The position numbers and the translations under genes were made by a program. A stretch of 64,000 nucleotides of DNA. Source: Bernardetia sp. MNP-M8. GTDB lineage: Bacteria > Bacteroidota > Bacteroidia > Cytophagales > Bernardetiaceae. Shown piece by piece: positions 9,554 to 19,183 of this stretch; the first letter of the stretch is position 1; each line of letters starts with the position of its first letter. The stretch is from the NCBI RefSeq assembly GCF_037126285.1, contig NZ_CP147012.1, positions 5,134,001-5,198,000 of the forward strand, in the 5' to 3' direction. A model generated the notes under the pieces. That model did not search any database, was not told where the DNA came from, and worked only from the letters and a program-made list of their open reading frames with translations.

Positions 9554-9964
9554 TTATTTTTGTGATAACTTCACAAAGTTTACAGGAGGTAATAGAATAG
9601 GACTTATTCCTGCTTTCATTGAAACAGAAGCCAAATTTTCTCTTATAAAAGGGAATAATATAGCTGGTGCATTAATTTTACCAAATGTTTCAGTAGATAA
9701 ATCAGAGTTATTAGGACATTTGAATACGCCTACCATTTTTATAAATGCTTGTATTTCCTTATTATCCTCTATACCAGAAGAGTAAGTCAAAGATACTTCA
9801 ACAAAAAGAATACTATCTTTTAATTGATTTTCTATTCCTATATCTATATTACTTTTAAATTCTTCGTCTGTATAACTAATTTCAACATCTCTTTTAAAGT
9901 TACTTTCTAAAAGAATTATGTTTAGCAGTTCAAAAGAATTCTGCGAAGATGTAGTAGGTTTCAT
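9554..9964 (-). CDS. SecB-like chaperone, last gene of a three-gene operon
   Basis: A 136-residue protein with the SecB fold signature in its C-terminal half: strand FIKMVGVFKC, then FGKINAPAILFPFIRENLASVSMKAG and the hallmark ILLPPVNFVKL. SecB proteins bind unfolded polypeptides. SecB-like proteins encoded beside toxin-antitoxin genes stabilise the antitoxin (Mycobacterium tuberculosis Rv1957 is the known case). It starts 12 bases after the stop of the 166-residue gene and lies in an operon with a HEPN-like protein, which suggests the chaperone serves that pair rather than general secretion. It is somewhat shorter than housekeeping SecB. The SecB assignment is fairly secure; the role in a toxin system is inference. 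Confidence 0.75.
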   Translation of the reverse strand: MKPTTSSQNSFELLNIILLESNFKRDVEISYTDEEFKSNIDIGIENQLKDSILFVEVSLTYSSGIEDNKEIQAFIKMVGVFKCPNNSDLSTETFGKINAPAILFPFIRENLASVSMKAGISPILLPPVNFVKLSQK

Positions 9965-9976
9965 ACATTATTTGGT

Positions 9977-10477
9977 TTATGCAGCAAGAACAAAATCCTC
10001 ATCTGAGCTAGAATTGGATACAGATTTATCTTTTAATGGAACAGATAATAAATACTGTTCACGATATTTACTAAAATTATCTTTAATTGAAGAATTTATT
10101 TTTTGTGGAAATTTGGGTGTATAATTCCGTGTAATTCGCTGTAAAGGAAAAGCAAAATTTTCAGCTTTTACATTCAACTTTTTTGCTAATTCAAATGATT
10201 TACCTTTTTTAGAATATGTTAAATTTTCAATTTCATATAAAGCTCCTTCATTTAAAAAAGCCATGTTTTCATTAGAAAACAAACTTATAAATTTTGTAAG
10301 AAGTTGTAAAGTAAATTTATCTATAAAGTCATCAAAGGTATTATCTTGAGATGACTTTATTTCTATAAAATGACTTCCCTCTAAATCATTTTCATATTTA
10401 ACAAAAATGTAAGGTAGCTTTTCTACTAAATTATTTAGCTTATTTATTATAAAATCTTGAGATTCAAGTGTATTCAT
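9977..10477 (-). CDS. Unrecognised protein, middle gene of HEPN/SecB-like operon
   Basis: The family is not firmly recognised. The 166 residues have a helix-rich start (INKLNNLVEKLPYIFVKYE), then an acidic stretch with SHFIEIKSS, a helix (DDFIDKFTLQLLTKFISLF) and FLNEGALYEIENLTYSK. This resembles small proteins often encoded next to HEPN-like genes in Bacteroidota. The C-terminal 50 residues are basic and then Ser/Asp-rich, likely flexible, ending in VLAA. Such a tail would suit a chaperone-addiction segment recognised by the SecB-like partner; this is inference. Its ATG overlaps the TAA of the upstream gene by one base, so the two are translationally coupled. Confidence 0.65.
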   Translation of the reverse strand: MNTLESQDFIINKLNNLVEKLPYIFVKYENDLEGSHFIEIKSSQDNTFDDFIDKFTLQLLTKFISLFSNENMAFLNEGALYEIENLTYSKKGKSFELAKKLNVKAENFAFPLQRITRNYTPKFPQKINSSIKDNFSKYREQYLLSVPLKDKSVSNSSSDEDFVLAA

Positions 10478-10905
10478 TATGATGATTTGTTTTTAATATA
10501 ATTCTGTAAAATCTCCAAAATATTTTTTGAATAGGTCTGAGACTGCTTAGCCTCACATAAAGTTATTTTTTTTCTCTTATAGTCTGCCAAAACTCTCCAT
10601 TTTTTTAATTGTGTAGCATTACTACTAAAATCTATAGCTATTTTTCCACCTTCAAAGGGAAGAAGTTTTATAACAAAGAAGTTGATTACCCATGCATGAA
10701 AACCTCCTCCCAATTCTTTAGATACTTGTTTTTGCTTTATGTTTATGTCTTCTTCACTCATTTCATAATAATCATATAAAATATGTGTCATAAATTGTAC
10801 ACAAGCGTAATAAGAACAGTGAATAGAGGTAGCATAACACTCCTTCTCTATTGAGAAACGTGCCATTGTTAAATTTTGTTCAGACTTACTTTCAATTTCT
10901 GACAT
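10477..10905 (-). CDS. HEPN-like protein, first gene of the operon
   Basis: A 142-residue, all-helical protein. The segment ARFSIEKECYATSIHCSYYACVQFMTHIL matches the first helices of HEPN-type proteins (aSlhcsYYacfq pattern), and the later LKKWRVLADYKRKKI matches the second conserved block (LR..ADY). Many HEPN proteins are RNases used as toxins or in phage defence. The classical R-x4-6-H catalytic motif is not evident here, so the protein may be a non-catalytic HEPN or use other residues. It is transcribed first, followed by the 166-residue protein and the SecB-like chaperone. The function is an inference from family and neighbourhood. Confidence 0.6.
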   Translation of the reverse strand: MSEIESKSEQNLTMARFSIEKECYATSIHCSYYACVQFMTHILYDYYEMSEEDINIKQKQVSKELGGGFHAWVINFFVIKLLPFEGGKIAIDFSSNATQLKKWRVLADYKRKKITLCEAKQSQTYSKNILEILQNYIKNKSS

Positions 10906-10932
10906 CTTTATTTTATCAAGATTACCTTAAAA

Positions 10933-12291
10933 TTAATGAACAACAAATAATTGCATAGCCATAAATACAGCAGCTCCAGCAACGTATCCAATAAGTGAAA
11001 GCCAAGCAATTTTTCTAAGATACCACATAAAGTTAATATGCTCCATTCCCATGGCAGCTACACCAGCAGCAGAACCGATAATAAGTGTACTTCCACCTGT
11101 TCCTGCACAGTAAGCAATAAACTCCCAAAACACATGGTCTGGAGGATATACACTCAAATCATACATACCCATAGAGGCAGCTACTAATGGTACATTATCC
11201 ACAATCGCAGACATAAGTCCTAAAAGAAGACCGATAATATAAACGCCTCCCTCTCCTGTGAAAGTCGCATCTAAAAAGACAGCTAGTTTATTAAGTGTTC
11301 CCATAGACTGCAAACAACCTACGGCAAGTAAAATACCAAAGAAGAATAGTACACTAGGAACATCTACACGCTCTAAAATAGCTACAACAGAAAGTTTACC
11401 ATGCGCTCCATCTTCTGCTTTTTTGCGATTATGAAGTATTTCAGTAACCAGCCATACAATTCCTAAACTAAATGACATTCCCATAAAAGGAGGTAAATGT
11501 GTAATTGTTTTGAAAATAGGAACAAATAAAAGTCCTGCAAGACCAATTCCGAATACTAGGTTTCTATCAGCCTCTCTTACTTGAATAGGAGCATGTCCAC
11601 CATGTCCTCCAGAGTCTAAAGTGCCTTTTTTGTCTGGTTTCAAATCTCCCTTTAACATGAAAGTAATAACTGTAAGAGGAGCAAGTAAACATACAATACT
11701 AGGCAACATCAATTTTGTAATAATATTTACTGTTGTTACTTGTCCACCAATCCAAAGCATAGTAGTTGTAACATCACCAATAGGCGACCACGCACCACCA
11801 GCATTGGCAGCAATAACTACCATACTTACATATATCAAACGATCATTTTTGTCTGTAACCAATTTGCGAAGCATCGAAACCATTACAATAGTTGTTGCAA
11901 GATTGTCTAATGCTGCTGATAAGAAAAATGTTACCCAACTAATAATCCAAATAAGTTTTCTTTTATCTTGTGTGGTTATTCTTTTTGTAATTACTTCAAA
12001 GCCTTGATGAGCATCAATTACTTCAACAATCGTCATGGCACAAAGCAAAAAGAATAGAATCTGGGAGGTTTCGGCAAGATGTGTAAGAAGTCCTTGATCA
12101 TGTCCATGAACAATTTTATGAATCATATCTTCATCGTGAGGTAGTATTCCTTCTGAAACGATATAGACTGTCCAACACAGAACAGCAATTAGAAGCGCAG
12201 GCGCAGCTTTATCAACTTTAATATTATGTTCAAGGGCAATAGCCATGTAGCCCAAAACAAAAATTATAATAACGACAATCTCGTAAGACAT
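10933..12291 (-). CDS. nhaD: Na+/H+ antiporter NhaD
   Basis: An inner-membrane sodium/proton antiporter of the NhaD branch of the ion transporter superfamily, important for sodium tolerance in marine bacteria. About 12 membrane spans cover all 452 residues. Diagnostic segments include SAALDNLATTIVMVSMLRKL, VVIAANAGGAWSPIGDVTTTMLW and, in the second half, GLMSAIVDNVPLVAASMGMY and CAGTGGSTLIIGSAAG. A His/Gly-rich cytoplasmic loop (SGGHGGHAP) lies mid-protein. The gene has its own promoter about 240 bases upstream. It ends 28 bases before the HEPN start on the same strand, so read-through from nhaD into the HEPN operon is possible. Confidence 0.93.
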   Translation of the reverse strand: MSYEIVVIIIFVLGYMAIALEHNIKVDKAAPALLIAVLCWTVYIVSEGILPHDEDMIHKIVHGHDQGLLTHLAETSQILFFLLCAMTIVEVIDAHQGFEVITKRITTQDKRKLIWIISWVTFFLSAALDNLATTIVMVSMLRKLVTDKNDRLIYVSMVVIAANAGGAWSPIGDVTTTMLWIGGQVTTVNIITKLMLPSIVCLLAPLTVITFMLKGDLKPDKKGTLDSGGHGGHAPIQVREADRNLVFGIGLAGLLFVPIFKTITHLPPFMGMSFSLGIVWLVTEILHNRKKAEDGAHGKLSVVAILERVDVPSVLFFFGILLAVGCLQSMGTLNKLAVFLDATFTGEGGVYIIGLLLGLMSAIVDNVPLVAASMGMYDLSVYPPDHVFWEFIAYCAGTGGSTLIIGSAAGVAAMGMEHINFMWYLRKIAWLSLIGYVAGAAVFMAMQLFVVH

Positions 12292-12654
12292 AGATTTAAA
12301 AGTGGTTAGAAAATAGCCAAAAAGGATATAGATTATAGAATTAAGACAGATTACTTTTCTATCTTATTCTAATTTGCAGTTTATATTTATAATTAAAATA
12401 ATTGATTTAGATGCTGCTTCTCAAATCTTAAAAGCTAAAATTAATCTAAAATAAAATTCGAATAATAATAATGTATAAATAATTTGGTTCAGAAATGCCT
12501 ACATAATAAAGCAGGCTTAATAAACCTAGTGCAAAGTTAAGTTTCTAAAGTTAGGAAACAAGAAAAAATATAAAAGAATAGACAAACTTAATTAGAATTT
12601 AAAGCAAACGAGTTGTTTCTACTTTAAAAATCTGTCTTATAGTTTTATTTCATT
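12292..12654 (-). promoter_or_regulatory. Upstream region and promoter of nhaD
   Basis: This 363-base gap contains a good Bacteroidota-type promoter on the minus strand: TTG at 12561-12559, a 19-bp spacer, then TAACTTTG at 12539-12532. It gives nhaD an unusually long leader of about 240 bases. No riboswitch-like fold is obvious in the leader. Nothing else recognisable is seen. Confidence 0.5.
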
Positions 12655-14022
12655 CTATCTCCAAACTGTTACTACTACTTTTCTATCTTTTTGTTCTCCA
12701 ACTCCTCTAGCTGTGTCATCATTGCGAGCAAAAAATTCTCCGTGTGATTTGCGTAAAATTTTTTCGTATTTTATACCAAACATCTGCAAAGCATAACCCA
12801 CCTGACTGATTCTATCTTTAGAGAGTTCTAAATTTACTTGTTCAGAACCTTTTGCATCTGTATAACCTTCTACTAAAGCAGCCTTCCAACGTCTAGCACC
12901 AATAAAGTTTCGTAATTTAGCTTCTTCTTCTGAACTTAATTGACTTTGGTTAGCATCAAAATACAACGTAATTTGAGATTTTCTATTTGGGTGATGATGT
13001 TGCAAATTTATTCCTTCTTTTCCTTTAGGCACGCCATAAAATACTCTAAAAGTACGCACCTCACCCTTTCTTAACGTTTTTGTATTCCATCTCAAAAGAA
13101 TTGCACTGTCATCTGTATAGTTTCCCACTTTTTGCTGTTCAAGTTGCAAAACATTTGTTAGATATGCCCATTGCCCTACATAAGCCAAGTCTGGACCAAT
13201 TACATTTTTATGTTTAGTGACTAACTGTGCCTGCAAGCCACCATTAAAAAATGCAAAATGTAAAGGCATGTTTGCACTTTCAAACTTTACATCCATTCCA
13301 ATATGCGAACCATCAGCCGAAAGTTTACAAATATCATCAGCATCAATCATAGGGTCTAACAAAAGTGTAAACTCTATGTCTCTTGGAGCATCAGATTGAT
13401 TTTCTATTTCGTATTCTATTTTATAATAATTTCCTTTAGATGTATTTTCTAAATCTTCTAAATCTGCATCAACAGGCACTAAAGTTTGGGTTATCAATAG
13501 ATTATCATAGGTATAAATTACTTTTGAAGTAAACGTCATATCAGAATTTTCTTCCACTTCTGAAATAAGAACACCTTTTAATGCCTTCGTTTGAGAAAGC
13601 TCTGGGTTATTAGATGCATATTTTCCACTTGATTGTAAAACAAAATGGGAAGTAGAAAAAGAATAAGGATAACCAAATAAAATACTTTTATCGCCATAAC
13701 CTATGGTAAAACGTCCGTCTATAAGTTGGTCATCTAACGGACGAGAAATCGACGAGAAAATACTTTTAGGTAAAAAACTAGTAGGAAGATAGCTAACTTT
13801 ATTTTTTACAATATCCTTTGCATAAGGAATACCTTTCCAATTTTCATATAGAGTTGAAAAAGAGTGTTCAACTATCTTATTTATTGGGGAAAAGAAGGAT
13901 GAAAACACCAAGATTAGACAAATTGAAGCTAAGACTACTGTTTTTTTATTGTTTTTATAAAATTCTTTTTTTTTAGTTCTTTTTTTGCTCAATGGGAAAT
14001 TTAGTAGTATTTTTCTATTCAT
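12655..14022 (-). CDS. Envelope protein with C-terminal OmpA-like domain
   Basis: A 455-residue protein with a very basic N-terminus (about residues 1-28), one membrane span (TVVLASICLILVFSSFF, about 29-45), a long periplasmic region rich in beta strands and a C-terminal OmpA/MotB peptidoglycan-binding domain from about residue 345. In the OmpA domain YFDANQSQLSSEE, VEGYTDAKGSEQVNLELSKDRISQV and a final EQKDRKVVVTVWR are clear, including the Asp and Arg that bind diaminopimelate. The middle region has no recognised family. It probably links the inner membrane to the cell wall. The call is certain for OmpA and open for the middle. Confidence 0.8.
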   Translation of the reverse strand: MNRKILLNFPLSKKRTKKKEFYKNNKKTVVLASICLILVFSSFFSPINKIVEHSFSTLYENWKGIPYAKDIVKNKVSYLPTSFLPKSIFSSISRPLDDQLIDGRFTIGYGDKSILFGYPYSFSTSHFVLQSSGKYASNNPELSQTKALKGVLISEVEENSDMTFTSKVIYTYDNLLITQTLVPVDADLEDLENTSKGNYYKIEYEIENQSDAPRDIEFTLLLDPMIDADDICKLSADGSHIGMDVKFESANMPLHFAFFNGGLQAQLVTKHKNVIGPDLAYVGQWAYLTNVLQLEQQKVGNYTDDSAILLRWNTKTLRKGEVRTFRVFYGVPKGKEGINLQHHHPNRKSQITLYFDANQSQLSSEEEAKLRNFIGARRWKAALVEGYTDAKGSEQVNLELSKDRISQVGYALQMFGIKYEKILRKSHGEFFARNDDTARGVGEQKDRKVVVTVWR

Positions 14023-14306
14023 TTTGATAAAAATAGTTGTGTAAGGTAGGATATTTTTGTGGCTAATAATTATTTTTTATAATTATTATATTTAAGGTAA
14101 GCAAAAAACGTTCTTTTTTAGTTTTTTTAGATTTATGCCTCGTTCTATTCCAAATATATGCACGTCAGATTGTTATTTGCTTTTACAAAAATGTTTAAAA
14201 AAAGTGGCTTTACAAAAAAACAAGTTTAGATTTACCAATAATAAAATTTGATTTATCAAATTATCACTCTAATTATCAAGCACTTTGCTTTATCTATCTT
14301 AAAAAA

Positions 14307-15746
14307 ATGATAATTCTATTTATTCTACTTTTCTTAGGAATTATAGTAGTACATTATTTTCTCAATAAAAATGAAATTCTATCAAAAGTGTATGTAAAAG
14401 CTTTGATTTTCAAACTTTTTTGTGGATTATTATTATATCAACTTCATTTAAGTTTCAATATTCTTCCTGACCTTATTTTTTATGAGCAAGATATACTTAG
14501 ATTGAGTGATTATTTTTGGAGTGATACTTTAGGGTATTTGATTTTTTTAGTAACAGGAAAACTAAATCCTGCTTGGATGTATACTTTTGCAACAGAAGGT
14601 GAAAGAGCATTTTTCTTTGTTCGATATTTGAGTTTTATGAATCTTTTAGCTGCAAAGAATATGTATTTGACTAGTCTTTATAGCTCTCTTATGGCTTTTT
14701 TTGGACTTTGGGCTTGTGCAAATCGTTTAGCAAGGTGGTTTATAACCAAAAATGATTCTGATATAAAAATTAAAAAAATAAAATTAGCTCTTTGTATTGG
14801 TTTTTTCTTTACTCCTTCGGTTGCTTTCTGGGCATCATCGATGATGAAAGAGAGTTTTCTGTGGCTGATTATGGGATTTTTAATTGCTTTCTTTTTAGAT
14901 ATTTTGAAATTTTTTAAAAAAAAGAATCATAGAATCGTTGGTAAAAATTCTGATAATACAAAAATCAAAACAGAAATAAGTATTTTTACAGGAATTGTTA
15001 TAAAAACAATTTTATTTTTTGTTCTTATTCTTTGTTTGTTTTTACTCAAATACTATTACTTTGCGCTGCTTGTTCCCTTACTTTTTGCTTTTGGAATAAG
15101 TTTCTTTGCTAGAAATTATTTTAATAAATCTATTCGCTTTCAGTTTCTTTTATTTTTAGGAGGTTTTGTTTTTATTGTTGGTCTAGCTTCCAATCTTCAT
15201 CCAAATTTATGGTTTTCTCGGCTAACAGAAGCTATTTTTATTAACCAACAAAATATTTTAGCTACCTCTGACTTTGAGAGTCAAATAAATTTTACATATA
15301 GTTATGATTTTGAACCTACTTATCATAATTATCAAAATGGAGAGTATAAAAACTTCCCCACTTATCTTCAGTTATTTGAGCAAAGTCCAAAAGCACTTTT
15401 GGCAGGTTTGTTTTTCCCTTTGGAGATTGATTTTTCTACTTTTGGAGCACCTAAATTTAATTTTTATAGATTAGCTTCTGTTATCGAAAACTGGATTATT
15501 TTATTTTTCTTCATTCATACTATTTCTATCAAGAAGTTATTTCATCAAATTCGTTCTTTGGTTTTTCCTCAAAAATCTACTTCTAAAAATAATTCTTTAG
15601 CTATTTTATGGCTTCTTGGAATATTTTTTTGTTTGGGAATGGCCACGCTTTTAGCCTTATCTGCTCCTAATTTGGGTGCGCTTGTTCGGTATAAAATAGG
15701 ATTTCTTCCTTTTTTTATTTTCGGTATTTTTATGCGTTTAGATTAA
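14307..15746 (+). CDS. Multi-pass membrane protein of unknown function
   Basis: Not assigned to a family. The 479 residues contain about ten hydrophobic spans, starting directly at the N-terminus (MIILFILLFLGIIVVHYF). The segment FTPSVAFWASSMMKESFLWLIMGFLIAFF resembles the GSGxxKD-type motif seen in Bacteroidota membrane proteins near glycosyltransferases, suggesting a lipid-linked sugar or polymer role; this is weak inference. A large extracytoplasmic loop lies around residues 310-360 (QSKALL... after YSYDFEPTYHNY). It is flanked by AT-rich spacers and has no operon partner; the following 180 bases are low-complexity sequence. Confidence 0.65.
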   Translation: MIILFILLFLGIIVVHYFLNKNEILSKVYVKALIFKLFCGLLLYQLHLSFNILPDLIFYEQDILRLSDYFWSDTLGYLIFLVTGKLNPAWMYTFATEGERAFFFVRYLSFMNLLAAKNMYLTSLYSSLMAFFGLWACANRLARWFITKNDSDIKIKKIKLALCIGFFFTPSVAFWASSMMKESFLWLIMGFLIAFFLDILKFFKKKNHRIVGKNSDNTKIKTEISIFTGIVIKTILFFVLILCLFLLKYYYFALLVPLLFAFGISFFARNYFNKSIRFQFLLFLGGFVFIVGLASNLHPNLWFSRLTEAIFINQQNILATSDFESQINFTYSYDFEPTYHNYQNGEYKNFPTYLQLFEQSPKALLAGLFFPLEIDFSTFGAPKFNFYRLASVIENWIILFFFIHTISIKKLFHQIRSLVFPQKSTSKNNSLAILWLLGIFFCLGMATLLALSAPNLGALVRYKIGFLPFFIFGIFMRLD

Positions 15747-15929
15747 TTTTTTATTAATTTGCCATACCAAAATTAATAGTTAATTATAAATGACTAATTA
15801 TAAATTAAAAAATACTACTCACACACAATAGTTAATGGTTTATGAATAATTATAAATTTCATCTTTTATAAAAAAATTAAAATTAATATAATTCATTTAT
15901 CACTTACCATTAATAATTAACAATTCTCT

Positions 15930-17456
15930 ATGTCCACTAACTCAAAAACGCCTACACCTACTCTCTTTCAGTCGCTCATTCCTATTCTTGGCTTAATCGT
16001 TTTATTAGTATTTAATGTTCTTATTTTTGGTGATAATGCTACTTCTGGTGCAAATCAAGTAGCTTTACTTTTGGCTGGTGCAATAGCAGGTCTAGTAGCT
16101 TGGTATCTCAAAATGAGTTGGACACAAGTAATGGATGGTGTTTTGGAAAGTATTAATTCAGCTATGTCTGCTGTTTTGATTTTATTAATGATTGGCGCAT
16201 TGGCTGGTACTTGGATGCTTAGTGGAATTGTTCCTGCTCTTATTTATTATGGTTTACAAGTTTTGACACCTACTTTTTTCTTAGTGGCTTCTTGTATTGT
16301 TTGTGCTTTAGTATCTCTAGGAACGGGAAGTTCTTGGTCGACGATTGCAACAGTGGGGATTGCTCTTCTAGGGATTGGTGCAGCTCTTGGTTTTGATGAA
16401 GGTTTGGTAGCAGGTGCAATTATTTCAGGTGCTTACTTTGGAGATAAAATGTCACCTTTATCAGATACAACAAATCTTGCTCCTGCGATGGCTGGCACTG
16501 ACCTTTTTACGCATATTCGTTATATGCTTTACACTACTGTACCCTCTTTCTCAATTACATTGATTTTATTTTTGATAATTGGATTAATGAGTGAAAATAC
16601 AGCTTCTGCAAGCAATGTAAACGAAATTATGAGTGCCATTGAAAATAAATTTTCTATAAGTCCTTTTCTTTTTGCTGTTCCTGTTGCTGTTATTGCATTG
16701 ATTGTAAGTAAAGTACCTGCTTTACCTTCACTTCTAATTGGAAGTGTTTTGGGAGGTATTTTTGCTATTATTTTTCAACCAGAAATCATTGAACAAGTAG
16801 CCAATGTAGCTCCTACTTTGGAAAGTCTGAATAAAGAACCAGAAACAGCTTATAGAAATATGCGAATATTTGCTTTAGAAAATTTTGGAGGTTATACGGC
16901 TGTTATGATGGCAATGTTTGGCGATGTAAGCCTTATTACAGACAGTGAAACAGTAAACGGACTTTTGTCTAGTAGTGGAATGAAAGGAATGTTGGGAACA
17001 ATTTGGTTAATTTTGTGTGCTATGATTTTTGGTGGTGTCATGGATGCTGCTGGAATGCTTGCACGTATTAGCAATGCTGTTATTTCATTGGCTCACTCTA
17101 CGGGTTCGATGATTGCAGCTACTGTCGGAACTTGTATTGTATTTAACTTAACAGCTTCTGACCAATATTTGGCAGTTGTAGTTCCAGGAAAGATGTATGC
17201 AAATGCTTTTCGTAAAAAAGGACTTGCACCTGAAAACCTAAGCCGAACACTAGAAGATTCAGGAACAGTTACATCAGTTTTGATTCCTTGGAATACATGT
17301 GGAGCAACACAAGCAGGAGTTTTGAAAGTTGCCACTCTAGATTATGCACCTTATTGTTTCTTTAATATTATTAGCCCTTTTATGAGTATTATTTTTGGTT
17401 ATGTTGGAATAAAAATCAAAAAAATTAATCCCGAAACAGGAAAAGCTATTAACTAA
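15930..17456 (+). CDS. nhaC: Na+/H+ antiporter NhaC
   Basis: A 508-residue integral membrane protein of the NhaC family, exchanging sodium (or sodium/malate in related proteins) for protons. About 12 spans are visible. Typical motifs are LVSLGTGSSWSTIATVGIALLGIG, ISGAYFGDKMSPLSDTTNLAPAMAGTDLFTHIRYM and, near the end, VPGKMYANAFRKKGLAPENLSRTLEDSGTVTSVLIPWNTCG. Full length with no odd features. Together with NhaD it indicates a sodium-rich habitat. It is monocistronic, preceded by an AT-rich low-complexity spacer and followed by a 340-base gap. Confidence 0.93.
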   Translation: MSTNSKTPTPTLFQSLIPILGLIVLLVFNVLIFGDNATSGANQVALLLAGAIAGLVAWYLKMSWTQVMDGVLESINSAMSAVLILLMIGALAGTWMLSGIVPALIYYGLQVLTPTFFLVASCIVCALVSLGTGSSWSTIATVGIALLGIGAALGFDEGLVAGAIISGAYFGDKMSPLSDTTNLAPAMAGTDLFTHIRYMLYTTVPSFSITLILFLIIGLMSENTASASNVNEIMSAIENKFSISPFLFAVPVAVIALIVSKVPALPSLLIGSVLGGIFAIIFQPEIIEQVANVAPTLESLNKEPETAYRNMRIFALENFGGYTAVMMAMFGDVSLITDSETVNGLLSSSGMKGMLGTIWLILCAMIFGGVMDAAGMLARISNAVISLAHSTGSMIAATVGTCIVFNLTASDQYLAVVVPGKMYANAFRKKGLAPENLSRTLEDSGTVTSVLIPWNTCGATQAGVLKVATLDYAPYCFFNIISPFMSIIFGYVGIKIKKINPETGKAIN

Positions 17457-17817
17457 TTTGGAATAAATCATTAAAAGAATTGTCTTTAAATTTTTAAATA
17501 AATTCTCAAAACTATTCTCTTTACTAACTTGTTTTTAAAATTCAATATAGAATTTATAGAATTATCATATTTTTTGACTTTCTTTGTTAAAACAAATTCA
17601 AAATTCTATATCTTTCAGTTAGTTTTATATCGGCATTTAGCAACGTACTATCCATAAAAAACAATCTATCAATTTAAATAATGAATCAGCTCTGTAATCA
17701 GTAGATTTAAACAAATAGCTTTTTTCAACTCGCTTTTTGTATAATAATTTTGATTCAAAAGCATATTCAATACCTTAACAAACGCTTTCTCATTTAGTGT
17801 TTGCAGTCAGTAATTTT
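17457..17817. other. Gene-free spacer between nhaC and the TerC gene
   Basis: About 360 AT-rich bases. A TAATTTTG box at 17745-17752 fits a -7 element for the TerC gene, but no -33 partner lies at the right distance. No repeat, RNA or ORF is seen. Confidence 0.4.
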
Positions 17818-19011
17818 ATGAACGAATATATATTTTTCGCACTCTTTACCGTCTTTATTGTCCTTATTCTTTTAGTTGATTTGGGTGTTTTTTCGAAAGA
17901 AAATCATATCATCTCATTCAAAGAAGCTGCTATTTGGAGTGTATTTTGGATATGCTTAGCTCTTGGGTTTTGGCTCTTTTTGGATTATTATGGAGATCTG
18001 ATTCATGGAGTAGAAAGTTATGATGATGTCAAACGCATTGTAGAAAAATATATTGCAGAAGAAGATAGAGAAGGCATCTTGGTAGAAGGTAATTATGAAC
18101 TTAGCGTTCAGAATTATAGAGAGAAAATGTCTTTAGATTTCATAACAGGTTATTTATTAGAATATTCACTCTCCGTTGATAATATTTTTGTCATTATTTT
18201 GATTTTTAGTTCGTTTGGAGTAGCTGAGAAATATTTCAAAAAAGTGCTATTTTGGGGTATTTTGGGAGCAATATTGATGCGTTTTCTATTTATTTTCTTA
18301 GGTGCTACTATTATTCAGCATGCTCATTGGGTTTTATATGTCTTTGGAGCTTTCTTGATTTTTACTGGTGGCAAAATGTTTTATGAATTTATAAAAGGTG
18401 AGGAAGAAGAAGAAATTGATACGAATGATAGTTGGATAGTAAAATGGACTTCTAAAGTCTTTAATGTTTATCCTCGTTATGTAGGTTCACATTTTTTCAT
18501 TCCACTTCCTACCTATGAAGAAGGATTATTGACTAAAAGTATCAATAATAAAAAATTAAAAACTAATGAAAACAGAAAACGTAAAAAGAAAATAACTTGG
18601 GCTGTTACTCCACTTTTTATTGTTGTTTTGGTTATCGAATTTACAGATTTGATTTTTGCTGTTGATTCTATTCCTGCTATTTTTGCTGTTACACAAGACC
18701 CTTATGTAGTCTTTTTCTCCAATATATTTGCTATTTTAGGTTTGCGTTCAATGTTCTTTTTCTTATCGAATATTATGCACCTTTTCCACTATCTCAAACT
18801 CGGTTTGGCTTTCCTACTTACTTATATTGGTCTGAAGATGCTTGCAGGAACTTGGCTCAAAACATTTGGTTTTACTAATGAACATTCCATTTTTATTATC
18901 TTGGGAATACTTGCTATTAGTATTTTGGCCTCTATAATTTTTCCTCAAAAAGAAGTTACTACTCCTAGTTCTAAAACAGAAGATAAAAGAAATATGAAAA
19001 ATGTTAGTTAG
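17818..19011 (+). CDS. TerC family integral membrane protein (Alx-like)
   Basis: A membrane protein of the TerC/Alx family, associated with metal (manganese, tellurite) export or protection of exported metalloproteins. The ATG at 17818 is preferred over the GTG at 17797 because it begins directly with the first membrane span (MNEYIFFALFTVFIVLILL). Diagnostic acidic membrane motifs are LEYSLSVDNIFVIILIFSSF in the first half and LVIEFTDLIFAVDSIPAIFAVT in the second half, each carrying the conserved Asp residues. An inserted cytoplasmic segment of about 40 charged residues (residues about 195-265) separates the halves. Length 397 residues. The exact metal is not deducible. Confidence 0.88.
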   Translation: MNEYIFFALFTVFIVLILLVDLGVFSKENHIISFKEAAIWSVFWICLALGFWLFLDYYGDLIHGVESYDDVKRIVEKYIAEEDREGILVEGNYELSVQNYREKMSLDFITGYLLEYSLSVDNIFVIILIFSSFGVAEKYFKKVLFWGILGAILMRFLFIFLGATIIQHAHWVLYVFGAFLIFTGGKMFYEFIKGEEEEEIDTNDSWIVKWTSKVFNVYPRYVGSHFFIPLPTYEEGLLTKSINNKKLKTNENRKRKKKITWAVTPLFIVVLVIEFTDLIFAVDSIPAIFAVTQDPYVVFFSNIFAILGLRSMFFFLSNIMHLFHYLKLGLAFLLTYIGLKMLAGTWLKTFGFTNEHSIFIILGILAISILASIIFPQKEVTTPSSKTEDKRNMKNVS

Positions 19012-19183
19012 ATAAAAATATATTCGTTTGTAGTCTGCATTTTTTTAGCATTTAATCAATAAGAAATAGAATAATAAAATATTTTAATATTTATTAATTG
19101 GTTCTATTGCTCCTTACATATTCTTGCAATAGATTTTTTTGTACATTTGAAAAACTCAAATTAAAACATTCTATTCTCATTTT

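Noticed and set aside
9531-10124. Plus-strand ORFs opposite the SecB-like and middle genes
   Set aside because: They are antisense to genes with recognisable or operon-coupled coding content and begin inside terminator or coding sequence.
11621-12007. A 128-residue plus-strand ORF inside nhaD
   Set aside because: It is the antisense shadow of a strongly recognised membrane transporter and has no protein-like pattern of its own.
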